Part shown: piece after piece, positions 21,120-30,400 of the stretch
Position numbering within the stretch: the first letter of the stretch is position 1
Layout of the letters: each line of letters begins with the position of its first letter
Assembly: GCF_003993775.1 (NCBI RefSeq)
Contig: NZ_RJRZ01000003.1
Location: 1 to 64,000, forward strand
Direction: 5' to 3'
Length of the DNA: 64,000 nucleotides
From: Frigidibacter oleivorans
Lineage (GTDB): Bacteria; Pseudomonadota; Alphaproteobacteria; Rhodobacterales; Rhodobacteraceae
The notes under the pieces: model-generated
Databases searched by the model: none
Told to the model about the DNA's origin: nothing
Seen by the model: the letters and a program-made list of their open reading frames with translations, nothing else
Position numbers and translations under genes: made by a program

Positions 21120-21377
21120 GTGGCTGAACAGATCCCGGGAACCCTCTCCGTCGAACAGGCCGCCATCCTCGACCTGCTCGACCGGCTCACCGCGACGCAG
21201 CTGGAACTGGACCAGGTCAAGCTGCAGGCCAGCGCCATGGAGGCCCGGCTGACCCGCCTGGAACTGCAGGCCCGCGGAGATCGGCGGCGAGACTCCGCGC
21301 GGCGGGCATGTCAGCATGGTAAATCCGCGGCGGGCGCCAACTCTCGCTGCTCGACCGCGACCGAGGTGCAGAAGTGA
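21120..21377 (+). CDS. Coiled-coil hypothetical protein (85 aa)
   Basis: GTG start at 21120 with GAGGGG upstream. Residues 8-50 form a long heptad-rich helix (ILDLLDRLTATQLELDQVKL and on), then a basic low-complexity tail. The stop overlaps the GTG of the next gene (GTGA). Function unknown. Confidence 0.5.
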   Translation: MAEQIPGTLSVEQAAILDLLDRLTATQLELDQVKLQASAMEARLTRLELQARGDRRRDSARRACQHGKSAAGANSRCSTATEVQK

Positions 21378-22006
21378 CCGACGCCTTGACCACTACCTAC
21401 GCCGAGATTTGCCGGTCACAGCTGCGCCCCAGCAGCATCAAGCGGTTGCTCAGGCATGTCGGCAAAACCCCGGCGGAGATGCGTCTCGTTTCGACGCTGC
21501 CGCTCCTCGCCGTGCTGGACAGCAACGGCAGCCACGACGCCCTGCAGGTTCTGGATTGCACCGCGGGCCATGGCCACATTCGACGGCTGATCGCATCCGA
21601 TTTCGTCGAGCGGGCGCTTCCGCATTTTCTCGCCATGCGACCAGAGGACGGCCGCCCGGCCGCCGCGATCCGCGTGGCGCGCGATCGAGACGCCACCGAC
21701 GAAGATCGGGATCTCGCGCTGGCCGCCCTGGAAGAAGCCGAAGATGACATCATGCCCGTCCGTCTGGTCGCCTCGAAGGACAATGCCCCGGCCACCGCCG
21801 CGGTCTCTGTGGTCGATGCAGCCAGATCGGCCGTCATGGCCGACGCGCTGGATGCCTCCGCAGATGCGGCCTGGGCCATCTCCTGGACCGCGCCGGCCGA
21901 GGTGCGCCGTGTGAAATGGCAGGCCGAACGCACCGCGCAGGCCGGCCGCCTGCGCCAATACCTGATCCACGGCGAGGCAGCGCAGCACCTGCCTTGGGAG
22001 GCGTGA
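21374..22006 (+). CDS. Helical protein resembling putative immunity (Imm5-like) families (210 aa)
   Basis: GTG start overlapping the upstream stop. The protein is nearly all helical. The segment FVERALPHFLAMRPEDGRPA, with a following charged repeat (DRDLALAALEEAEDD) and alanine-rich helices containing AWAISW, recalls putative immunity proteins that begin with cAe.vLp.fe...PdD.RPr.AIe. The similarity is weak and the true role unknown. It is the last gene of the plus-strand early operon. Confidence 0.45.
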   Translation: MTDALTTTYAEICRSQLRPSSIKRLLRHVGKTPAEMRLVSTLPLLAVLDSNGSHDALQVLDCTAGHGHIRRLIASDFVERALPHFLAMRPEDGRPAAAIRVARDRDATDEDRDLALAALEEAEDDIMPVRLVASKDNAPATAAVSVVDAARSAVMADALDASADAAWAISWTAPAEVRRVKWQAERTAQAGRLRQYLIHGEAAQHLPWEA

Positions 22007-22021
22007 CGGCGCCGCAGGGTC

Positions 22022-22051
22022 ACCGCCCACCCGCCGGAGCGGATGGGCGGT
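22022..22051. terminator. Bidirectional hairpin between convergent operons
   Basis: ACCGCCCA (22022-22029) and TGGGCGGT (22044-22051) form an 8-bp GC-rich outer stem extended by CCG/CGG around a short loop. It lies in the 52-bp gap between the convergent early (+) and late (-) operons, so it probably ends both. No T tract is present. Confidence 0.6.
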
Positions 22052-22058
22052 CCTGACA

Positions 22059-25000
22059 TCAGACGTCCGTGAACGTGCCGCCTGCGGCGACGAAGGCGCC
22101 GCCCCGTCCCTTGTTCGCCAGCCCGTTGTTCCAGTCGCTGGCGGGGCCGGAGAAGAAGCACAGCGGCCTCTTGCCATTGCCGCCCTTGCCCCAGGCGCCG
22201 AGCAGCTGCGGGCTCGCGAAGACCGCGCGCTTCGCCGGATCGCTGAAGTCGATATAGCTGTCGTCGAAATAGATGTAGTCGGTCTCGCCCGGCAGTTGGC
22301 CGGAGTCGTTGGTCTGTCCCAGCACCCCGATGTTGTGGGTGGTCGAATATTTCAGCGGGGTGTTGTTGACATAGGCGCTGGTGCTGATCCGGCTGACGTC
22401 ATTGACGTAGAGATGCTTGGCCCCCGTCGCGCCGTCCCAAGCCGACAGGACCAGCATCTCGCCCTTGGCGGTGTTGAAGTCTCCGGCCCCGGCTTGGGTG
22501 ATCAGCATGGCGACGGCACCCGCAGCATCGGTCATCTGGATCTTGAGACCGTTCATGTTCGAGAATTCCATCTGGATGTGACGGGTGCCCGCGGTATTCG
22601 TCACGAACATCTCCCGGAAGGTGCCATCCCCGCCCGTCAGCTTGATCTTGCCGGCGAAGGCGCCGGCGACGCCATCTTCAGCACCCAGCATGCCGCCGAA
22701 GCGCTGGATCCGCGGGGTCGCGAAGACGCCCGAACCGGGCGCAGTCTCCACCCGCGCATGCGCGACCCGGGAGAAGGCCAGGGGCGCCGGCGGCTCGACC
22801 TCCTCCGGCACCGAGACCGCGGTGGTCGTGTGCGTCGCGGAGTCGGAGGCATTGGTCGCGGTGACCGCGCAGGCGATCGAGGCGCCCCCGTCCGTGGTGC
22901 GGTTGGTTACATAGGTCTTCGCGGTCGCCCCAGCGATGGGCGACCCGTTCCTCAGCCACTGATAGGTGTAGTTGGGCGCGGGATAGCCGGTGCAGTAGCC
23001 GACACCGGCCGACAGGGTCATCTCGCCGTCGATCATTTCGCCCGGATCGAGCGCGGCACCCGCAGGCGCCCAGACCGGGTAGTCCCAATCGGGATAGATC
23101 CGCTTGTGGACAGCGGGGTTCACGACGAAGACGGGGGCCGCAGCCGCTCCCGTGCCGGTGGGGGTGCGCTTGCCTCGGTCCTGGCCCGAGGTGATCGGCG
23201 TGTTGTAGGGGTGGCTCTCCGACCAGGCCCCTTCGCCGGCCGCATTGACCAGACGGATCGCGCACCAGTGCGGGGCACCGCGCAACAGCCCGCCCTTGGA
23301 GCCCGCGGCGGGCACGTCGATTTCTTCGACATGCTGGACCCCGTCGAGACTGTAGCGCACGTCCACGCGCGTGACGGGCAGCGTCGAATACTGGTAGGCG
23401 GACACATCCCAGCCGATGGCGCCATCTGCAGGCGTCGAGAAGAGATCGTCGTTGTAGCTGCCCGAGGTGCCGATCTGCATCAGCTGCATCGGGCGCCCGG
23501 TCCATTGCTCATGGCCGGTGATGTTCAGCACCGCCTCATACAGGTCGCGCCAGTCGTCGCCCAGCGGGTAGACGCTGCCGAGGTCGGGGATGAACACATC
23601 GGCCTGCGCGAGATAGGCGAGGCTTGCGGCGCGGTCGTTGGTGGTGTCGAAGGGGCCATCAAGGATCGCCTCGATCCCGTCGATCCCGCCCGGGCCGGCC
23701 TGCAGCAGCATCACCGGCATGTGTTCCCACGCCGTGATGTTCAGACCGATGGTGGTGTAGCGGGTGAGCGACGAACTGATGACGGTGGGGACCACAAACG
23801 GTTGATCCACATGCTCGGGCAGGAAGGTCTGCGCGGAGACGGTATCTCCGAACACGGCCTGGCCGACATTGGCCTCCTTCGCCCAGAACCCGGTATGGAC
23901 CATGTTCGTCGCGGTGGTGCGGGCGATTTCCAGCAGGTCCGCATCGCCCAAAAGAAACGCGGCGGCATAGAGCCACGGGCTGAGCCCGCCTGACTGGCCT
24001 GCACCCTCGCCCACCTTCGCGTCGTCGTTCCAGCCGCGTTCGCGCAACCCTTTCAGGTGGATGCCGAACCTGATGATCGTGTCGACGATCATCTGCCGTT
24101 CAGCCGGCGTCGTTGTGACATCATGGGCCAGCGCAATGAACTTGGCATGCCAGTGCGCGAGGCCCGCCGAGTAATTGTCGCTGCCGATCGACAACTCGGT
24201 GCGGAACCGCCGCCGCGCCTCGCCGCCGCGTCCCCAGACCGAGATATGCTCCGGGATTCGGCTGAAGACAGCGGCCTTCTGATCGGTGATGCTCGCGGGC
24301 AGCGCCACAGAGCGCAGCACCGACATATTGACGTCCGAGCGCCGGACCAGGGTCTTGTCGAGACCGGATGCGGACGGCGGATAGGCGTCGGCCGGGGGGA
24401 CCGCATCGAGGACATGGACGCGGATGTATTTGCCGATGGTCTGCCACTGGTTGGGGTCGGTGACGCCGGCGAGACGGATCGACTTGACGATGCTCTCGCC
24501 CACGGTCAGCGGATAGGGCACCCCCGTGTAGTCCGGGTCCGGATTGAGCGTCATGTCTGCAGGCGTGTGCGCCACCGACAGGCCAGGGCCAGTGTTGACG
24601 CCGAGATACCCGTCGAAGGCCTGTTTGCCGCCAATCGTGGCGATCGCCGGGTTGACCATCGCGCCATTGCCGATATGCCCGTCCCCGTTGAGATCGCCGG
24701 ACGGCGCGGTGCCGCCCGCGACCCACGAAACGGAGCCCTGCGGCACCACCCACCAATCATCGCCCCCGGTCACAAATTGCCCGACCAGCGCGGGCGCGCT
24801 CAACGGGAAGACGCCGTCGTCATCCACATAGTTGCGCAAGACGCTGGCGGCGGGACCGGTGCCCGCAGGAATGACTGGCCCCAGCAGGTTCGAGGTTGCC
24901 GTGACCGGCCCACCCGCATTGGTGGCGATAACGCGGGCGGTGATGTTGGCGCCGAGATCCGCGCCGGTCACCGTGTAGGTGAGCGCCTTGGCTCCGGGGA

Positions 25001-25979
25001 TCGCTGCACCATTGCGCAGCCACTGAACATCCAGGGTGGCGCCGCCGGAATAGGTGCCCTCGTCGAGATTGAGGGTGTCGCCGACGCGGGCGACACCGCT
25101 GATGGTCGGGGGGGAGACGACGGTGGGCGGCGAGGTGCCGATCGCGGCGGAGAGGGTCGCGGTCGCGGTGGCGACGCCATGGTCGTTGCTGGCTTCGAGG
25201 CGGACCGAGATCGTGGCGCCGTGATCGGCGCTGACCAGCGTGTAGGTCGACGCCTGGGCACCGGCGATCGCTGCACCATTGCGCAGCCACTGATAGCCGA
25301 CGCTGATGGGCGCGGCGCCAATCAGCGCCCCCGGCGTCGCGGTGAGGGTGGAGCCGACGATCGGCGTCCCCGTAACCGTCGAAGGCGTGGTGAAGACGGG
25401 GGTGACAGGGGTCGTGATGGTGATGGGAGAGGTCGTGGCAACGGCCGAGTCGATCGCGTTCGACGCGCGCACCCGCAGGCTGATCTGCTTGGCAACATCG
25501 GCCGCGACCAGAACAAGGCTTTCGCCAACCGCGCCCGGGATCTCGGTCGCATCCCGCAGCCACTGGAACGTGAACTCGAAGGGCGGGGTGCCGCCCCAGT
25601 TGCCCGGCACATGGGTGAGGGTGTCGCCGATGAAGGGTTCCGGCAGTTCGGAGGTGATCGAGGGGGCGACCCGGAGGACGGGGGCCGACTGAGGACCGAG
25701 CAGATCGCCCAGATCCACGGTTTCCATGTCGGGCACGGTGAGCGACAGCGGCGCGACTCGCCCGTTGATCTCGACGGACCCGGTGTAGGAGCCGGAGAAC
25801 AGGCTGAACTCGACGCGCCCCTCACCATCTGCGGTGACCAGAACGTCGGCGGGGGCGATGACGGTGGGTTCCGCGGGATCGCCGGCAACCCCCTGCGTCC
25901 ATTGGAGACGCAGTTTCGCATCGGGGACAGCGGCACCATCGGGGGTCCGGAAGATCCCCTTGATCTGGCAGATAGGCAT
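22059..25979 (-). CDS. Tailspike/receptor-binding protein with Ig-like repeats
   Basis: The 1306-residue protein opens with a virion-attachment-like beta domain (about 1-90, CQIKGIFRTPDGAAVPDAKL). Four Ig-like repeats of about 90 residues share the pattern YQWLRNGAAIAGAQASTYTL...ADxGA.I: three lie before residue 390 and one near 1030. Between 400 and 950 is a large unassigned domain with helical stretches (ERQMIVDTIIRFGIHLKGLR, SPWLYAAAFLLGDADLLEIA) that could be an alpha/alpha-toroid polysaccharide-degrading enzyme. The C-terminus is LamG-like. As the last late gene after Rz1, it probably sets host specificity. The start at ATG 25979 overlaps the Rz1 stop. Confidence 0.75.
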   Translation of the reverse strand: MPICQIKGIFRTPDGAAVPDAKLRLQWTQGVAGDPAEPTVIAPADVLVTADGEGRVEFSLFSGSYTGSVEINGRVAPLSLTVPDMETVDLGDLLGPQSAPVLRVAPSITSELPEPFIGDTLTHVPGNWGGTPPFEFTFQWLRDATEIPGAVGESLVLVAADVAKQISLRVRASNAIDSAVATTSPITITTPVTPVFTTPSTVTGTPIVGSTLTATPGALIGAAPISVGYQWLRNGAAIAGAQASTYTLVSADHGATISVRLEASNDHGVATATATLSAAIGTSPPTVVSPPTISGVARVGDTLNLDEGTYSGGATLDVQWLRNGAAIPGAKALTYTVTGADLGANITARVIATNAGGPVTATSNLLGPVIPAGTGPAASVLRNYVDDDGVFPLSAPALVGQFVTGGDDWWVVPQGSVSWVAGGTAPSGDLNGDGHIGNGAMVNPAIATIGGKQAFDGYLGVNTGPGLSVAHTPADMTLNPDPDYTGVPYPLTVGESIVKSIRLAGVTDPNQWQTIGKYIRVHVLDAVPPADAYPPSASGLDKTLVRRSDVNMSVLRSVALPASITDQKAAVFSRIPEHISVWGRGGEARRRFRTELSIGSDNYSAGLAHWHAKFIALAHDVTTTPAERQMIVDTIIRFGIHLKGLRERGWNDDAKVGEGAGQSGGLSPWLYAAAFLLGDADLLEIARTTATNMVHTGFWAKEANVGQAVFGDTVSAQTFLPEHVDQPFVVPTVISSSLTRYTTIGLNITAWEHMPVMLLQAGPGGIDGIEAILDGPFDTTNDRAASLAYLAQADVFIPDLGSVYPLGDDWRDLYEAVLNITGHEQWTGRPMQLMQIGTSGSYNDDLFSTPADGAIGWDVSAYQYSTLPVTRVDVRYSLDGVQHVEEIDVPAAGSKGGLLRGAPHWCAIRLVNAAGEGAWSESHPYNTPITSGQDRGKRTPTGTGAAAAPVFVVNPAVHKRIYPDWDYPVWAPAGAALDPGEMIDGEMTLSAGVGYCTGYPAPNYTYQWLRNGSPIAGATAKTYVTNRTTDGGASIACAVTATNASDSATHTTTAVSVPEEVEPPAPLAFSRVAHARVETAPGSGVFATPRIQRFGGMLGAEDGVAGAFAGKIKLTGGDGTFREMFVTNTAGTRHIQMEFSNMNGLKIQMTDAAGAVAMLITQAGAGDFNTAKGEMLVLSAWDGATGAKHLYVNDVSRISTSAYVNNTPLKYSTTHNIGVLGQTNDSGQLPGETDYIYFDDSYIDFSDPAKRAVFASPQLLGAWGKGGNGKRPLCFFSGPASDWNNGLANKGRGGAFVAAGGTFTDV

Positions 25980-26224
25980 CAGTGCATTCCTTCTGGGGAG
26001 GACCGGAGGATCTGGTCGATGGAAGCGATCTTGTCGTTGGCGCACAGCCTGCCGGCCTTTTCGGCCAGGGCGGCGCGCAGGAGGGCGCCCTGAGTGACCG
26101 GCGCGGGGCCGGTCCAGCCGCTGCAGGGCGTCAGCATGTCGGCGGGGACCGCAACAGGCCCGGCGGCCGGATCAGGGCCACAGGCGGCGGGCAGCAGGCA
26201 GCAGGCGAGGATCAAGCGGCGCAT
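25979..26224 (-). CDS. Rz1: Rz1-like outer-membrane spanin lipoprotein
   Basis: The 81-residue protein begins with a short lipoprotein signal (MRRLILACCLLPAACG, lipobox LPAAC with Cys near 15) and a proline-containing segment, as in o-spanins. Its start lies inside the end of the Rz gene in another frame, the classic overlapping Rz/Rz1 arrangement. It would bind the periplasmic end of Rz and fuse inner and outer membranes at lysis. The ATG is at 26224; the stop overlaps the tailspike start. Confidence 0.75.
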   Translation of the reverse strand: MRRLILACCLLPAACGPDPAAGPVAVPADMLTPCSGWTGPAPVTQGALLRAALAEKAGRLCANDKIASIDQILRSSPEGMH

Positions 26225-26483
26225 CGGCCCCCTCCGTCTCTTGGATGTCCCGGTCGAAGGCCGCCGCATCGCTGACGATCCGCTCCAGCCGCTCGATATG
26301 GGCGCGGTGGACTTGGGCCGCGGCCTCGAACGCCTCGACACGCGCCTCCGTCTCCCGCAGGGCGACCGTCAGGGCGCCCGCCCGCCGCTGCTGCCAGAGC
26401 CCGAAGCCCAGCAGCAGAAGCATGCTGGTCAGAACGGCGCCGACCGCCAGCAAGCGCGCCTTGGCGAGCAGCGCCACGAACAT
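26172..26483 (-). CDS. Rz: Rz-like inner-membrane spanin
   Basis: The 103-residue protein has one N-terminal membrane span (about 9-28, RLLAVGAVLTSMLLLLGFGL) followed by a periplasmic coiled coil (VALRETEARVEAFEAAAQVH, ERLERIVSD). This is the i-spanin design. It follows the endolysin by overlap and shares 53 bp with Rz1. It acts after holin and endolysin to disrupt the outer membrane. Confidence 0.75.
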   Translation of the reverse strand: MFVALLAKARLLAVGAVLTSMLLLLGFGLWQQRRAGALTVALRETEARVEAFEAAAQVHRAHIERLERIVSDAAAFDRDIQETEGADAPLDPRLLPAARRLWP

Positions 26484-26947
26484 CAGGCCGCCCCCATCTG
26501 CTTCAGCCAGCCGGGGACGTAGAACCCGGGGCAGGCCTTGGCCGCGTATTGGTTGTGGCCGCTCACCCGCTCGATGCGGGTGAGGCGCTTGAGGCGCGCG
26601 ATCTGTTCGAGCAGCGCCTTCGCCTGGGTGTCGGTGAAATGGTCGCCGAAACTGTCCTCGGCCGAAGACGCGCCGCCGCCGATAAGGCAGATCCCGAGCG
26701 TGCCGTTGTTGTGGCCGACGACATGGGCGCCGATCTCGGTCAGCCCGCGCCCGGCGGCGACGGTGCCGTCGCGGTCGATGACCAGATGATAGCCGATGTC
26801 GCGCCAGCCGTTGTCCTCGACATGCCAGCGGCGGATCTCGGCCACCTTTTCCGAGGTCCGCGCCTTCGCCATCCAGCTGCGCGTCGTTGCGGAGCAATGG
26901 ACGATGATTTCCTTCACCGGGTAGCGTTTGGAGCCCTGAAAGATCAC
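26483..26947 (-). CDS. T7-lysozyme-type N-acetylmuramoyl-L-alanine amidase endolysin
   Basis: The 154-residue enzyme resembles T7 lysozyme. Zinc ligands H17 (IIVHCSAT), H131 and C139 (SGHNQYAAKACPGF) and catalytic Y53/K137 are at the expected spacing (T7: H17, Y46, H122, K128, C130). It cleaves the amide bond between muramic acid and L-alanine. No signal peptide is visible, so it needs the holin. The start is GTG 26947, with an excellent AAGGAGG embedded in the end of the holin gene. T7 lysozyme also inhibits T7 RNA polymerase, but no phage polymerase is seen here. Confidence 0.9.
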   Translation of the reverse strand: MIFQGSKRYPVKEIIVHCSATTRSWMAKARTSEKVAEIRRWHVEDNGWRDIGYHLVIDRDGTVAAGRGLTEIGAHVVGHNNGTLGICLIGGGASSAEDSFGDHFTDTQAKALLEQIARLKRLTRIERVSGHNQYAAKACPGFYVPGWLKQMGAA

Positions 26948-26948
26948 G

Positions 26949-27341
26949 TCAATCCTCCTTGACGATGGGGGGGAGAACGCGGTCGATGACGCGATCGGCG
27001 ACGCGGTCGGATCGCGCCTCGACCAGCCCGGCGACCCGGAGGGCCATCCGAGTGATGCGGCGGGAGAAGAAGCCGGTGATCGCCATGATCGCCTGCACCG
27101 GGGCGTTGGGCAGCCAGATCGGGATGGCGATGGCGGCGAGGTGGGAGGCGAGGAACGCGCCCAGCATCACGAGCCACAGCTCGCGCTGGTCCTGTTCCGG
27201 GTCGGACCGCATGGCGAAGGCGGCCCCGGCCAGCGCCAGGAACATCCCGCCGATCCACTGATGTGGGGCAAAGGTGATGCCGAGCCCCGCCAAGGCGAGG
27301 GTCAGCCAGTCTTTCGCAAAGTCGGCGGCCTGATCCCGCAT
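26949..27341 (-). CDS. Holin-like membrane protein
   Basis: The 130-residue protein has three hydrophobic segments, at about 13-45 (TLALAGLGITFAPHQWIGGM onward), 55-75 (LWLVMLGAFLASHLAAIAIP) and 80-92, then a charged cytoplasmic tail (RVADRVIDRVLPPIVKED). It sits directly before the endolysin, the usual holin position. I chose the ATG at 27341 with a GAGGAG upstream; a longer frame begins at 27383. One copy of the SATAGGANGTG motif lies 50 nt before the start. Confidence 0.7.
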   Translation of the reverse strand: MRDQAADFAKDWLTLALAGLGITFAPHQWIGGMFLALAGAAFAMRSDPEQDQRELWLVMLGAFLASHLAAIAIPIWLPNAPVQAIMAITGFFSRRITRMALRVAGLVEARSDRVADRVIDRVLPPIVKED

Positions 27342-27380
27342 GGTGGCTCCTCGTTTCTGCCGGAGGCAGGGAACGGAGCG

Positions 27381-27391
27381 CACTTCCTATG
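27381..27391 (-). promoter_or_regulatory. Copy 4 of the late-region motif SATAGGANGTG (before holin)
   Basis: On the minus strand CATAGGAAGTG, 50 nt before the holin start codon, in the 90-bp gap after the giant gene. Same core and orientation as copies at 41342, 45505 and 56063. Candidate late promoter or transcription start element. Confidence 0.55.
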
Positions 27392-27431
27392 CGTTCACGG
27401 GAACAGGTCTACCAGATGTCGCCCCGCCCCG

Positions 27432-30400
27432 CTAGTTGTAGATGGCGGGGGCGAGGCCTTCACGCAGGCGTCTATCCAGCTTCTGGTTCAGGCTGACGCC
27501 GCCCTCGTTCCGTTCGGAGGATCGCTGTCTCGCCTGCACCGACTGCCGGATCGTGTCGGAGGTGATCGGGTATTCGGGCCAGCGGGCATTGAAATCGCGG
27601 ATCGCATCCAGAACCCCGTCCGGGATCGCGTCGCCCGCCCGGATCGCGTCGCCGGCGCGCCGGTGCAGCCGCTTCCTCTCCTCGATGACCTCGGCCTCCT
27701 TGTTCTTGAGACGCGAGTTGATGTCGTAGCGTTCGGCGATGCGCGCGGGGGTGAAGCCGTTGGCCTGCAGGAGCAAGCCCCAGGGGCTGACATCCTCGAC
27801 GATCAGGTCGCCGTTCCGGGTGGTGACGCCTTCGGCGGCATAGCGCCCGGCCCTGATGACGTCGCGGGCGAATTTCGGAACCAGCGCCTCGATGCCCCGC
27901 GCATAGTCGCCATCGGCAACATTCTGGGCGCCGCGGCCCATGCTGAACAGGATCCCGACCGTTGGACCAAGGGCTTCGTTGACATAGTGCTGCACCATGT
28001 CCTGCCCCTCAAGATCGCGGTCCGGGGGGCGGAACCAGAGGTTCGGCATGCCGATCCGCTCGGACAGGGCGATCCCGGTGACCTGCCCGGGAACCCCGTT
28101 CAGTGCGGCCCCCATGGCGAAGTTCCATGCCGCCGCGCCGGGGGTGTCCTTCTCGGCGAGCAGGGCGTCCTGCAGCCATTCCTCCAGGTCATCGGAGTCG
28201 CCGGGGAAGAACAGCGCCAGCAGCCCCATGACCAGGCCATAGCCCCAGGTGCCTGTGATGCCGGCATGCGCCATCATCGACAGGGTGACGCCCACCAGCT
28301 GCACCCGGGCTTCCCGCCTCTCCTCGGCACTGGCTCCATGCAGCGATTGGTGGGCGTCGCGGAACAGCCGGTAGAGCGAGTTGACGGTGAACTGCCTGAA
28401 CTGAAGGAACAGCTTCGGCCAATCCCCCTGCATCATCCTCGGACGATCGCTGTTCTGATAGCTGAAATGGATGCGCCAGGTCAGATCTGCGGCGCGGTCG
28501 ATGGCGAGATCATGGGGAACACCCTCGCCACGCGCGAGCCGGTAGGCGGCGAGATAGGTGATCTCGCGGTTGAACCTCTCGGCATGATGGAAACCCCAGC
28601 CGATCCGGCGCATCCATTTCTCACGCCAGGGATTGAACTCCACCCCCGATTCCGCGACCGCGGCGAGATCATGGGCCTGCGTCTTGTCGATGACGCCGCG
28701 CCGGTAGCCCTCCGCCATCGCCGCCTTTTCCGCGTCGCCGATGTCGGCGTTCTCGACGCTCCATTGATCCTTCCAGGAGGCCCCACGGCCGCGCCCGAAG
28801 TCCTTCGCGGCTTGGCCAAGCGCACCGACGATGTCGCCCAGAGAGGTGCGCGCGAAGGCCGCCCGCATCATCGCGGGACCGATCACCGTGGTCTGCGTGA
28901 GGTTGACGATGGCCGCGGCCGGCGAGACCCCCAGATACCAGACGAAAGCCAGAGAGGATGCGGCAGCCGACCAGCCGGAGCCGGTCGGGTTCATCGTCCA
29001 CTCCTTCCGCCTGTTCATCTCGTTGACCAGCGCGACCATGCGATTGCGGTCCGCGGAGACCGCGGCTTCGTCGAAGGCATCCTCGACGGCATCCTCGAGG
29101 TCGATGCCATGCTTGAGGCGCGCCAGCTGGTGGGCGCCGTGGAACATGTGGTGAGAGAAGGCGCGCAGGGCGTCCCTGTTCCAGCCTTCGCGCCCCTTGC
29201 GGTGGATCTTGGAGGTGCGGATCGACTGGTCGGGCAGCGTTTCCAGCCAGCGTTGCCAGATCATGTCCATGACCTCGGCCGACACATCCGCCCCGGCCAG
29301 CATCGTTTCGATGTCGGCGACGAAGGTCGGATCGACCTGATCGCGCAGCCCCCCGCGCTTCGCCAGAAGGCCATGCTCCACCCGCCCGGGGTGGGAGGCC
29401 TCCATTTCCTTGACATGGGCGGCCTGCTTCGCCTCGGTCTCGAAGCGCGAGAAGCTGATGACCTTGCCCTCGGTGTCCCGCACCGTCACGAAATAGTCGC
29501 CGAAGCGCGCCAGCGGGAAATACGGGCCCTTGAGCCGGTTGCTCTCGAACTGTCGGCGCAACTCCTTCATCCGTGCCCCGGAGCCCCAGCCGCCCCGCAG
29601 CTTCACCTTGTCCAGTCTCTCCTTCGCCTCGGCCTCGGCCGCGGCCCTCTCCTCGGCTTCAAGGCCCTCGTCGGCGATCCTGCGCATCTCGCGGCGATAC
29701 TCCTTCTCCGCGCGCTTCATCGCAATCTTCGTCGCCTTCTCGATGTTCTCGACGATGGCGCGCTCGAAGTCGTTGCCCAGCCGGTCGTATTCCCGCATCA
29801 CCTCGCCGTAGAGGGCACGATGCGCCTCGGGCAGGGCCTGATACATCTCCGAGATGCGGGCGTAGGCGCGGCGGCGGCGGGCGGCATACTCGACCTGATC
29901 CTTGGCCCAGAGCGGGGCGTCATCGCCGTAGCGGCTGATCGCATCCCGCGCCCGGTCCAGCCACGCGCTGTTCCAGGTATCGGGTCCGGTGGGATCGACG
30001 CCGGCCTGGGTGGAGCGATGCATGAGGTCCATCAGCGCCGCATTCGCGGCGGGATCCTTGGCGGCGAGATCATACCATTTCTCCGCGACGCCGGCGGAGC
30101 GGGAATGCCACTGGTTGCGCAGCGCATCCATCTCGTCCTTCACCCGCAGATAGCGGCGCGCCCCGTTCAGATGCTTCCCCATCTCCGCGAACAGTGGTCG
30201 CCCCGGCACCAGCGCGAGAAGCGACAGGTTCTCCGCCGCCATCCGGTCGGTGATGATCGAGGAGACCCAGCGGCTCACCGACTGCCGGTCGATCCGGCCC
30301 AGCGTCCCGCGGAACCGGTCCCGCGACGGGATCAGCCCCGCCCGTAGCTCGCTGGATCCCGAAGCATCGCCCGTATGATTTCCGCCGCCTCGGCGTCGTC

